Both the position numbers and the translations under genes were made by a program. A DNA stretch of 41,417 nucleotides from Isoetes engelmannii (taxonomy: Eukaryota; Streptophyta; Lycopodiopsida; Isoetales; Isoetaceae): assembly GCA_011763485.2 (NCBI GenBank), contig JAANSK020055575.1, forward strand, positions 1 through 41,417. The letters are read 5' to 3'. The notes under the pieces are model-generated. The model saw only the letters and a list, made by a program, of their open reading frames with translations. It made no database searches and was not told where the DNA came from. Below, in pieces: positions 19,785 to 30,300 of the stretch. The stretch's first letter is position 1. The number at the start of each line of letters is the position of its first letter.

Positions 19785-21354
19785 ATGAGTATGATACAGA
19801 CATTGAAGACAGCAGGACGCCTTGTTGTAGTCAGGGAGTCCAAATTTAGATTGCTTCTAAGCTTGTTAGCTGATTCTCAAAATCATTTTTCCTACAGTCA
19901 TTTTTCTTCTTTTCGGTTCAACACAACAACTGCAGATGCGCCAATCCAAAAGCAAATTAGCGATCAAGATAGTGTCGCCAAAGAGGTAAACGATTGGGGT
20001 ATTCCGCGGGAGAAATCGGTCGAAAATCACTGGCCCTGGAACTGCTTCAAGGTATTCTCTTGAGTTTTTCTTTGACTCTCTTATTTCATAATCACAATTA
20101 CAAGTTTACTCTTAAGAGCCCTGTAGTAATGGATAAAATTCATTATAACTATATTCACTTTGTTTCAGCCTTCAGATTCTCACAAGGCAGATGTAACCAT
20201 TAACCTAGAAAGGCACAAGCTACCAGAATGCTTGAGTGACAAGATAGCATTCTATAGAGTGAAGGCCATGAGGGTTCCAACAGACATATTTTTTAGGGTA
20301 AGAACAGATGTTCCAAAAACTTCTTTTCCATGCTAGAAGTATCGAAAGTCAATGCAGATCTATTCATGTCTCTCTTTTGTGTTAGAAATGTCTGAAATGA
20401 GCTAACTTTCCTTCATTTTAATGCAGAAACGTTATGGCTGCAGGGCCATGATGCTTGAGACAGTGGCTGCAGTTCCAGGGATGGTAAGTGGCTTACTTTT
20501 GCACTGCAGATCCTTAAGAAAATTTGAACACAGTGGAGGATGGATTAAAGCCCTGTTAGAAGAGGCAGAAAATGAAAGGATGCATCTCATGACCTTCATG
20601 GAAGTGTCTGAGCCAAAATGGTATGAAAGGGCTCTTGTGTTTACAGTGCAGGGAGTTTTCTTCAATGCCTACTTCCTATTATATTTGGTGTCTCCACGCA
20701 TTGCACATAGGATGGTTGGTATCTAGAGGAGGAAGGATATCTTATACTCAATTCTTGAAGGAAATTGACAAGGGAAATATTGAGAATGTTCCTGCTCCTG
20801 CCATAGCCATTGACTACTGGAGGTTACCTGCTAATGCTACTCTTCGAGACGTGGTTACTGTTGTTCGTGCAGATGAGGCTCACCACAGAGATGTCAACCA
20901 TTTTGCATCTGTAAGCAAACAACCTAAAACTTTTAGGAACAAGAAACCCAAAGAGCAAAAACATTCATATACTTCAATGCAACCTTACTACACTAAAGCT
21001 TCCATGGAAAAAGAAAGAAAAAGGAACAAAGAAGCAAGAAAATGAAGAACCTAACTAGTCTAGTTCATAATCTTTATCAAAACGATTCGTAAACTTCAAA
21101 AAACTTGTTAAGAGAAAAAAATTGTAGAAGATGAACAAGAACAATAGCAAAAGATGAAGGACTTGATTCATCAAAAAACTTCATAACTAGAGAGCGTGTA
21201 TAAATATACAAATAGCTATAACTAAGGAATAAAGAAGGAAAGCCTTACCACATAAAAGTGTTGGAACTCGTCTAACATATGATTTTATTTGTAGGATATT
21301 CATAGCCATGGGAAACAACTCAAAGACGCTCCAGCTCCTATTGGTTACCATTGA
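19785..21354 (+). pseudogene. AOX: Alternative oxidase, four-exon gene with disrupted exon 3
   Basis: This encodes the mitochondrial di-iron ubiquinol oxidase of the inner membrane. By eye the exons are 19785-20051 (89 codons, Arg/Ser-rich presequence), 20169-20297 (129 nt), 20427-20910 and 21295-21354 (DIH...APIGYH, stop). All introns are GT-AG and phase 0, matching the standard plant AOX layout. Both regulatory Cys sites are present (WPWNCF, RYGCRA). The first ligand set EEAENERMH and the last ADEAHH are readable. Exon 3 is 484 nt where plant AOX genes have 489. At 20721-20739 the family motif YLEEEAIH is represented by 19 nt instead of 24, giving a TAG at 20724 and putting the rest in another frame. 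The predicted product is 231 residues, lacking the second Glu ligand and the final ExxH. Everything else is well conserved, so the lesion is recent or an assembly error. Confidence 0.88.
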
Positions 21355-22279
21355 ATTTAAAACTGGATTTAGACTTTATTGCTTTTATGCTCTACCATTT
21401 TAAGATATTTTTTTCAAGGCCATGTTTCAATCCAATTTATTACTTGTCAGTGTTGTTATATTTTAAAGTTGAGGACGTCAGAGTGGTCAAGCAACATAAA
21501 AATGAGTTGGTTTCATTATAAGATGATGATTTTCTTGGTTACAACATGAGAACTGCTTGGCCAAGCACAAAACACAAAGACATCTAGCACAACGAAAAGG
21601 ATGCTCATATCCCCCAGAAAATCCCAATTGAGGAACCGGGGGACTTAAGAGCAACGGGTTATTTTCTTTGCAACGAGGAACTAACAAAAGGGTATATCTT
21701 ACGAGGGAAAATTAGTAGAAACAGGAGATTCTCGAACAAAAGGGTATATCCAAACGTGGGAAATTAGTAGAAACAGGGGATTCTCGAACAAAAGGGTATT
21801 TCCTAATGGGGGGAATTAGTAGAAATAGGGGATACAAATTCATATCGCGGTATTTTCAAGAAAGGGGGATTGGGTCAAAAGGGAATTTGCAAATGTATTG
21901 GGGTATTTTCAAAAAAGAGGACTTGCTCAAAAGGGAATTACCACATAATAGAGTAACTAGTAGATGTGAACCCGGCGTTGTCGCGCGTAAGTAATTGTGT
22001 ATTTAGTCGAATGATTCAAAGACTGGTGTTGTGTGACTGATGGCGTGGCAAGGCTATCAAATCCATCTTAGAGGGGTATCGAATATAAAAGTAGTTGTGG
22101 ATGCCAAGGTGATGATACTCATTCAATTTGTGTTAATAGAATTTAGCTATAGGACGTTTGCTTTTGATGTTGTCAATGAAAATGCATCGACTGATTGGGT
22201 AAAATAATTGGCAATATATCCATGTGTCTAATCCTATACATTTACATTCTTCTAAAGGCATGATGAAAAACTTATCGGA
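21355..22279. repeat. Spacer with a 52-bp minisatellite (21683-21943)
   Basis: Three 52-bp units start at 21683, 21735 and 21787 (AACAAAAGGGTAT...GGGAAATTAGTAGAAACAGG). Two looser units from about 21849 and 21901 share GGTATTTTCAA-AAAG and CAAAAGGGAATT. The array lies about 330 bases past the AOX stop codon. The rest of the spacer holds no recognisable gene. Confidence 0.85.
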
Positions 22280-23930
22280 TTATATGTACCTCAACAAATG
22301 CATCCACTTATTGTACAATATATTATTAGGCATAGTATGTGTATATGTCCAACAATATACATTGGTATTCTTCTCAAGGCATAATGCCAGATTTTTAGTC
22401 AGAAGGAAGGCAGGATGTAGCTCCAATGGATACCAGTATCCTTTAACAAATAAGGTTAAATCATGTTTAAAACATTCCAGAATTAATTCTGGGGGGAAAT
22501 CATCTGGGCTTGGAGCTTTTTCGTGTTTCATTTTAGTTAGAGTCTTGAAAATCTCTTGTTCATATGAGCAAAGAAGAACCTCATCAAACATGGTTTGAGA
22601 GTGTTGAATGGAGCTAAATATTTGGAATTGGGCCTCAATCATTTGCTGATCCTCTATACTTATCATTTTCTTATACTTATCAAAGAAGAACTCTCTTATG
22701 GTCTTATCCTCTATAATCATGTCACCATTATCATCCTTCACCTGTGTGGTAGTATTATTAATCATCCTTTGATTAGCTTTTTGAAAAGAAGTCTGACGAT
22801 GAATTATCCAATTCTTTAGAATATGAAATTTTGGATTTCAAAGCAAGCCCTCTAGTATAGCATTCCTCCATTTATTTGATTTCAACTTCTAGTATGTTCC
22901 CCTCTTCATGTAGGGAGATGTTACTGGGTTGAATCATAATATTTTGCCTGATAGCCTTGATCTCTTCATAAAGCTCTATCTTGTCGGAATCTCTTTCCTT
23001 CTTCATCGTGAAACTCCACTCTTTTATCCAAGATTTAAACTTCTTTAATTTCGAGTAGACAGATATAGATTGATGACTGCCAAATTTGGTAAGAGAAGCA
23101 TAATATTCTCTATAGTGTGAACAGAGATTGGCATTTGCAAGAATAGATGTATTCAAGTTAAACAGGTTTTGCCATGCTTTTTAGTAGAGCTAATGTCTCT
23201 GTGATCCAGAATAAGGGGTTGGTGATCTGATAAGGATGTGCCCTCATCTCCAGTGACTAAGAAATTCTCCAAAATAGTGCTATATGGATTAGAGATATGC
23301 ACTGTCCAGGTTGCAATAGGTTCTAGCTTCACCTTTTCTTTTATTGGACCATGAGAATTTAATTTTGAACAAGGGGTTTAGTAGAAAAGATTCTGCGAAA
23401 AAAGGATGTTCCAACTATCTCTTTCAGTTGTTGTCATGTCGATCTTGTTCCCTAACTTCATATCCCGATGAAGGGTATTATTGAAATCTCCTGTCATGAT
23501 CCAGTCAATCTGAGGTAGATTAGCTAAGGCACTCTAAATATCTAGCCATAACATATCTCTTTCATGCGGTTCAGTGTAGGCATCGATATTGATAACACTA
23601 ATATTTTGATCATTATGCTCCCAAGTAATGTATTGCCATCTAGAGTTAAGGCTATTGAAGGATGCCACAACTTTAATGTTAAACCAGATCATCATTAAAC
23701 CTCTCTTTGTTCCTGTAGCAGGAATGACTATTGATTGAGCACTGCTTTGGATCCAGCTAGCAAAATAATTTGCTTCAAAGCTTGGTAGATGAAACATAAT
23801 TGATTAGGGACCCACACATCAACCCCAAGTGACACGCACTTCTCAAAATAACCAGAGAAAACACAAAAGAGATTTTTAAGACGAAGAATCAACACAAAAC
23901 CAAAGACCCATCGATGGAGATGTGTCAATC
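22280..23930 (-). mobile_element. L1-like LINE ORF2 fragment (endonuclease to start of RT)
   Basis: Minus-strand translation, read from about 23800 downward, gives RGLMMIWFN, WQYITWEHND, then TGDFNNTLHRDMKLGN at about 23440-23495 and SDHQPLILDHRD at about 23190-23235. These are the GDFN and SDH motifs of the AP endonuclease. After a helical linker (22872-23156) comes the RT start EIFKTLTKMKHEKAPSPDDFPPEL (about 22480-22550). The palm with YxDD is missing, so the copy ends inside the RT. Stops and frame changes are frequent. The protein is clearly of a different LINE family from those at 100-2000 and 2303-7790, and the DNA is more AT-rich. Confidence 0.85.
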
Positions 23931-24783
23931 ACAATAGAATTGGGGGTATAGATGTTGATCCAAAGCTAATAGAGAATGTTCGCAGTTTTTTTTTTTGTAG
24001 AGCATTGTCATACAGGCTTAGTTGCCACAGGGGTTGTTTCGATCCAGATCACTTGCACTAAGCTCCAAACTCCAAACAATAGGAGTCTAAGGTGCAACAT
24101 TGTTACTTAAAATAGCCATGAATGCCCCAAAGCTAGCTAGAACCAAATTGATTTTGATAATGTGCAGAGCATTAAAAGATCGTAAGTTGCATTTCTTAAA
24201 GGTATGCTAGGTTATTGCATGAAAGATTTTGGAAAACTTCATTTTAGTGTGCATATGGTTAATGTGTCATCACAAGAATTAATGTGAAGCAACAAAAAAA
24301 TATGTTCTCTGTAGAGCAGGTGAACTAAAAGATGAGGTTTGTCTAGGTCCTAAAAATCTGCTTTTCAAAGTCTATCATTTTGCTAGTCATCATATGTCTA
24401 ATCGTCATATACCCCCACTAACGCCCCCGCTGACATTTACAATCACAGAAATGTTTAAACAGACAAGTTTTATCTCAACATGCAATAGGCTATACCCACA
24501 ACCGAGAAAAGTCTAGATCAAAGAAGAGTGGAAAGTAGCATATGATTTACTGATGGACCATGCAACGCAATTTCCATTAGGGATTTTTTGAGATTGTAAA
24601 AGGGTTTCATACGAATCGGTGACTAGGATCCCTTTCTTATTCCACAAAAGATAAGCATGTTACTTACAAGTAGTAGTTGGCAATTAGCCCAAAACGAATT
24701 TTGTCTTTTTCTAACTTCACGTCAGTTGCATTTTGTCGTCTACACCATTACCCATTGTAATTCACATGGGATACTCCCTTTGA
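23931..24783. other. Spacer, possible upstream remains of the LINE
   Basis: There is a poly-T run at 23988-23996 and no clear coding signal. Sequence up to about 24250 might be the decayed start of the neighbouring LINE, but no endonuclease N-terminal motif is readable. Confidence 0.3.
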
Positions 24784-24784
24784 T

Positions 24785-25100
24785 TTGGTTGCATATTCAC
24801 ATGGGGGGTGACTTCGACCAGCGAGAGCTATTGGATGGGCATATTTACGATTTATGCCCTGATTTGGACCGTAGATAGCAATCATCGTTTGTGAGGACCG
24901 TAGATAGCAATCGTCGTTTGTGAGGTATGCTCGCACAAGTTTTGTTATATTGTATAGTGAAAATTGCAAAATATTATAAGGTTTGAAGCAATGTACTATA
25001 TGGTGTTGATTTGATACATATATTATACTATTTAAGGGAGCATAAAAAGGGCTCTTGTTGCCCGACGTCACCCCATGTGAATATGCATCCAAACCAAACG
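24785..25100. mobile_element. MITE-like element, about 316 bp, with terminal inverted repeats
   Basis: The left end (GGTTGCATATTCACATGGGG...TGACTTCG, from 24786) is the imperfect reverse complement of the right end (CGACGTCACCCCATGTGAATATGCATCC, about 25063-25092). The pairing reaches about 45 bases per arm. There is no transposase and the size fits a non-autonomous DNA transposon. A 29-base word containing GGACCGTAGATAGCAAT is tandemly doubled inside (24867-24924). A diverged copy of the left end occurs at 41314-41417. The superfamily is unknown because target-site duplications were not resolved. Confidence 0.65.
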
Positions 25101-26221
25101 GGGTTTGAAGGGGAATTTAATTTTGAAGTGTTGGATGTAATAATTTGTGTCAACTAGAATTTTTAAAGGTAATGGTTTGTGTTGTAAAGAAATTTTTTCG
25201 GCCCCTTCGGAGCCTTGGGAAAGGTACCAATAATATTCGCAATAACACAATAACGCAATAACATAGACTAACAAAAACTTGCAATAAAGCCCTAGAATAT
25301 AATCGAAATTCTAGGACATGCTCGGTCCATGCACATACTAGCAATTATATCACCTAAGATATCTTTGCAAAGATAACTAGGAGCAATGATCATTTGAATA
25401 ATCGGAGTGGCAGTGTGGTTCCTTCTCGGGGCCCTTTAAAACAGAAGCTAAAAGGAACTGAGTAAATCAATGGTGATAAGAAGCAACAACTTCTTTAAAT
25501 TATTATTCAAAAGGTAATGTGATGCAAACCAATCGACATGGCCAAAATTGACCATCCAAACTAGCACTTAGGGTTCCTGTATACTGCTATCAATTTTTTG
25601 TGACAACAAAAGTGGCTTTAGAGATCAGTAGGATGTACAGTTGTTCTGCAGAAAATGGTAGAAAACTCCTCCCTGTGTATGCTAGACATAAAGCTTATAC
25701 TTTATATATGGCTGCTCTTTACAAATAAGAAAAAAAAAAAAAAAGGGATGCATCTGCAGAAAGTATGCTAGATATTGTCTTTCTTTTTTAACTCCTGGCA
25801 ATAACCTACAGGTCCAGTAAAAGGCCTCTAGTTTTTCCATTGAAAAGCCACAGTAGTCTTGCCTTTGGAAATCGAAGGTTATTATGAGCACAAAAACTGA
25901 CTACAAACTCAAGACAACACAAAGTACAGGGACAAATAAGCTAGCCTAATTCAGGATCTTTCCACTTCCCACCACATTCTAAGAGCCAATATGGAGCCTA
26001 CATTCTGCAAAGGCCAATATGAAAGCTCTAATTGATAAGGCAAATAGATGATAGTTCATAGATGGTGTATGACTCATCCGTAATAGAAAACAAAAAGCAA
26101 CTATTCCTTGTATTTGCTTTCAACAACGAAGCTTCAAATTCTAGAAACTTAAATGCAACACGTTGCAGTCTGCAATCCTCTGGCACAACCTATAAAATAA
26201 TTTCTTCAAATGAGCACCAAA
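25101..26221. other. Spacer without recognisable genes
   Basis: This is AT-rich DNA with a poly-A run at 25729-25743. Open frames here are short and without family features. Confidence 0.4.
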
Positions 26222-26641
26222 TTGGAGCTAGAATGCAGGACAACTTCAATTCTCTACCACTGCCTATAAAAAACTAGTTCAAATGAGCAGAAAATGGCCC
26301 ATTGTGCCTAAATGAATCATCCATAAAATTGAACCCGCCTTCCCTTGGTGCCCAGGGTTAGGCGGCCAGGGTCGTCTGTCACGAGGCCATCGGCGCTCTC
26401 TACTCTGGTTTACTATTGATTGCTAAAATCACCAACTGCAATCAATGATTCTATCTGCATTACGAAGCAATAGAGTTATGCTTATTATTTGGGTATCTGG
26501 CTGCAATAATTATGGAGAAGAGGAAGTAGCAAGCTTTTGCAAGACATGAACACAATAAAGACCTTGACAAAGCTAACCTGGTGAATAAGGGGCTGCACCT
26601 GAAATCCCATGAGTTACTGGTCCAGGCTGTTCATGGAAAAT
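26222..26641 (-). other. Possible orphan exons of an unrecognised gene
   Basis: On the minus strand a 64-base stretch (26641-26578) is bounded by TTTGCAG before and GTTAGC after. It reads IFHEQPGPVTHGISGAAPYSP in one open frame. About 170 bases further, a G+C-rich patch (about 26410-26290) continues in a compatible phase with RRWPRDRRPWPPNPGHQGK. A second frame of the patch is also open (DPGRLTLGTKGRR). The composition differs from the AT-rich surroundings and looks like a Pro/Gly-rich protein part. I cannot name a family, and the exon model is speculative. Confidence 0.2.
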
Positions 26642-28277
26642 CTGCAAATGAGCCAATGAAGTAGGCTTAGTGATTTCTGAAAGGCACACGGTCTTTCCTG
26701 GATGGGTTTTTGCTTCCTGGCGCTGCTGAGCTTTCCAAAAAGCTGCTCTGCTGTGATCTGATCTGCCCTAAACCATAGCTGTGTAGGTGCCCAAACCTTT
26801 CCTTTCTCTTTGCTTGATGTTTACAAATACAAACAACAAATCGTAGAAAAATCATATTAAAAAGTATAAATAGAAATAAAAAAAATAACATATGTTGTTC
26901 TGGTTATTATGCTATTTTTTTAATGTTTTTTTCACCTTTAATAATACTGCTAACATGTTTGAATGCACCCTAATTTTTGCCAAGGCTATGTTTTTAAGTT
27001 TAGGTTCCAATTATTAGTTCATGTTATAAATGTTCTCACCTCTCCTCTAACATTTGAACATCCTTCCCTCTTCTAAACATTTTTTGCAATATCTCTTGGA
27101 AAATGGCAAATAGACAATGAGCCACACTTGGTTGAGTATCAACCTCAAACTTATTGTATATCCTTTCCTGTTCTATGAGCAACTTGAACAAATGAATTTA
27201 TACAACATGGAAAATAAATTCATGTTCAAAATTAGTCCCTTACCAATATCAACTTCTAAAGCTCCATTCCAATGTGGACGAGTCTCACTACAGAGTCCAT
27301 AAGACATAAACAATAATATTGGGTCGTAGTTATTCCAGGTGGTGTAATTGAAGACTGCCGCCAATAATAGGAAATGGTATTTGCATTGGATGGATTCATT
27401 CTGCGCTACTGCTCGAAGAACACCTTTGAATTTAGTTATGGTCATTAATTTAGTACTGGCTTTTTCATTTTTAGTTTATGGCCAGTGGAGAGAACATCTT
27501 TGAATTCTTTTTCCCAGACTTGGCAATGGTGCCATGCTATGCCTAAGTAGTGTTTTACATACCAGCTTTACAGTGACATCTCCTCCTTGATAACCCAACA
27601 TGAATCTCAATTTCTTTCAGCACTCTTAATATCCACAAAACAAACCGATCTGGAAAAAGTCAAACACGGAACAGATATAGGAACGACTCATGTATTACAT
27701 TAATACTATGGCTTTTAACATTGAACCCGAAGACAAACTTTCTCGCAAATATACATATATTCCTGTATATTATGCTATCAGTTCCCTTTCCAAAGTCACT
27801 TTGGATTTGCATAGGCATGTAGCATTCAAAACCCACACATTAGATGTCAAAGCACTAAAGGAAGGAAACCCACACATTAGATGTCAAAGTAATAAAGGAA
27901 GGAAGGAAGTACATTTTAACGTCTGCGGAGGCCAAACAATCCAGCTTCGACTTACCTATAACAGATGAATCACTTCTTCAGATCCACCTCTTAGGGCCCT
28001 GCCAAACGTAGAAAAAAGATAAACCTAGGCATTACCATAATTTATTCGTTGTATTAGAAAAAGGAGGAGCTCCTCGTTGTTTCATCTGCAAGAGATACTA
28101 CAACCTCTGACCCATCATAAACCATGACATCAGAGTTGACCCGTGCACCAATTGGAATGCCATGAATCCTTTCTAATCTATGCTGAAGGAATAAAGCTTT
28201 TTATAAGCAACCATATGAAGCCCATAAAAAGCTATCTGTCTTCAGAGCTACCATATTTTGAATGAACATTCTTGGGA
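26642..28277. repeat. Spacer with a 37-bp tandem pair (27831-27904)
   Basis: ACCCACACATTAGATGTCAA begins units at 27831 and 27868, and the second unit runs into GGAAGGAAGGAAG. The minus-strand frames at 26667-26891 and 27173-27445 are open but unrecognised. No gene is called. Confidence 0.6.
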
Positions 28278-28711
28278 GCAAAGATTGGCCACTGGCAAAA
28301 GTTGCCAAAAAGCATTTGTTATCGCAGAATAATCATCACACATATGGAGTCACAATATTATATATTTAATATATATGAAAATTCATGTTCTCAAGATACC
28401 AGCTAGATGTTCTTGAAACATGATAAGCTTTGCCATTATCATGGGTTTCCTGAAAATCGTCATTTCAAAACTGCTAATTCCGCTGCGCCAGCAAAGATAG
28501 GCCAATGGCAAAAGTTGCCAAAAAGGATTTGTTATCAGAGAATGGTCATCACACATCTGGAGTCACACTATAATATATTTTATATGAAAATCCATTCCTC
28601 TCAAGATACCAGCTAGGTGTTCTTGAAACATGTCTTGAAACATGATAAGCTTTGCCATTGTCATGGACATCCGGAAAATCATCATTTCAAAACTCATTAT
28701 TCTGCTGCGTC
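28278..28711. repeat. Tandem duplication of about 213 bp downstream of L-GalDH
   Basis: Unit 1 (28278-28490) and unit 2 (28491-28711) both run from GCAAAGAT-GGCCA-TGGCAA through ACCAGCTAG-TGTTCTTGAA to CTGCTGCG. They differ by scattered substitutions and small indels. Unit 2 has an additional internal copy of TGTCTTGAAACATG. It ends about 140 bases beyond the stop codon of the dehydrogenase gene, so its 3' UTR may reach into it. Confidence 0.88.
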
Positions 28712-28847
28712 TGACATGCTGAAAAGTATTCCAGCTTTCATTGATTAGCTAACATGCAATTCTGTGATGAAAAACACAGCCTGGTTTCTTCTAGGAAGGC
28801 ATCAATAGTTGTATGAAACGTGTTGAGCCGAAACTTGTAGACCCACC

Positions 28848-30300
28848 CTAATTGTTCTCATCCCTTCCACTAGGCCACGAAACACCGATGACCTCCTTCA
28901 GAATATTTTCCACCTCCTTGTACCATTTGTTAGGTAAGTCAGTCTGAATAGCAGCTTTCACGTTTTCTTGTACCTGTGTCCAAATACTGTTAACGATGAA
29001 CAGAAACCAGCAGGTCATCACTCTAAAACCATGCAGTTTTGGAATACCTGTTGCAAACTGCTCATTCCAACCAATATAGATGATATATCAGGATTCTTCA
29101 AGGAGAACTTTAATGCAAGTTTGGAGATATTACTTCCTTTCTGTTTACAATCCTTGGCAGCACTAGCACAGGCAGCCTAATGAAGAGTCAAAGTTAGAAA
29201 AGAAACCCTTGAAATAAAAGGAGAGCAAGAAAATAAACTTCCAAGTACAAAGTAATGGACTAATGAAAAAAACCTTTAAAGCTTGTGGTGCTGGGTGCCA
29301 ATCTGGTGGACCTTGCTCGGTAAGTAATCCCATGGACAAAGGGGATGCGCTGATAATTCCAACTCCTTTCTCCTTTAGGTATGGCAATAGATGAACCAAA
29401 GAGGTATCATTCAAACTATAATGACAGTAAGAGAGGATAACATCAACTTGTCCAGGCTCCACTCTGTCTAATATGTATTTGAAGATTTTTAGTGGAAGGC
29501 CTGTGATCCCAATGAACCTGACTTTTCCAATTTCTTTCAACTTTTGAAGTGCTGGAATCGTTTCTGAAATAATCTGAAAAGAGCTGCGTGGATATTAGTT
29601 ACTCAATAAAGTAGACTTTGTAATACAGCTGCAAGATGAACTCTACTCCTCTGCATGAAATGACTGAGCATACAATATTATTGACATAAGTAACTCCATG
29701 TAAATAGTCTTAAAATCTATGAGCTAATAAATTTGTATGCAAAATTCTAAATAGGAGGCAATATAAGAACATCATTCTGATGTCAAAACGGACATCTATG
29801 AAGACTAAATTGGTACAGGGCGAATCACAACCTGATCCAATGAAGTGAACTCAATGTCGTGGCACTGAATAATGTCAATGTAGTCCACATTCAATCTAGC
29901 CAAGCTTTCATCCACACTTCTAACAACACGTTCAGCAGTGAAATCAAAACCTTCAGCATAACGACCGCATTTGGTGGACAGAATATACTTCTCCCGTGGC
30001 ACATTCAACACCTTCAATGCCTTCCCAAGCACTTGCTCTGCAAGAGTGGCACCATAATACCTGACAATGTAAAAGAAAAAGGGATCTAGATTGCCATGCC
30101 ATGCATTACCACACAAATTGAAAAGATCGAAGAACTTACGGGGAAACGTCAAAAAAATTGATCCCCAACTCAAGCGCCCCCTGCACTGCATCATTTGCAT
30201 CTTCCTGAGTTACATTTCCAAAAACGCTGCCAAGAGGTGAAGCTCCAAATCCCAATTTGCTCAGCCTGAGGCCTGTATTGCCCAATTCCCTGTACTCCAT
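28848..30300 (-). CDS. L-GalDH: L-galactose dehydrogenase (aldo-keto reductase)
   Basis: This cytosolic enzyme oxidises L-galactose to L-galactono-1,4-lactone with NAD+, the penultimate step of the plant (Smirnoff-Wheeler) ascorbate pathway. Five exons fit in phase: 30300-30140, 30060-29832, 29573-29274, 29176-29048 and 28973-28848, giving 314 residues, close to the usual 319. Landmarks are GNTGLRLSKLGFGASPLGSVFG near the N-terminus, FFDVSPYYG, STKCGRY, QCHDIEF, GLLTEQGPPDWHPA and the C-terminal WPSGRDEN. The AKR catalytic set is present as Asp51, Tyr56, Lys84 and His121. No stop or frameshift was found. All introns are GT-AG. Family-wide conservation of these segments makes the identification secure; function itself is inferred. 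Confidence 0.95.

Noticed and set aside
20448-20485. A GT-AG intron starting at GTAAGTGG (20484) inside AOX exon 3
   Set aside because: The sequence reads straight through in frame with conserved AOX residues on both sides, so this GTAAGT is coding.
21683-21943. Possible CRISPR array
   Set aside because: The repeats are directly adjacent 52-bp units without unique spacers, in plant nuclear DNA; it is a minisatellite.
22200-22400. Imperfect repeat of ATTCTTCT-AAGGCAT words about 115 bases apart
   Set aside because: The similarity is too short and diverged to separate from chance in AT-rich DNA.
27173-27445. 90-codon minus-strand open frame
   Set aside because: No motif, no splice context and no composition bias; likely chance.
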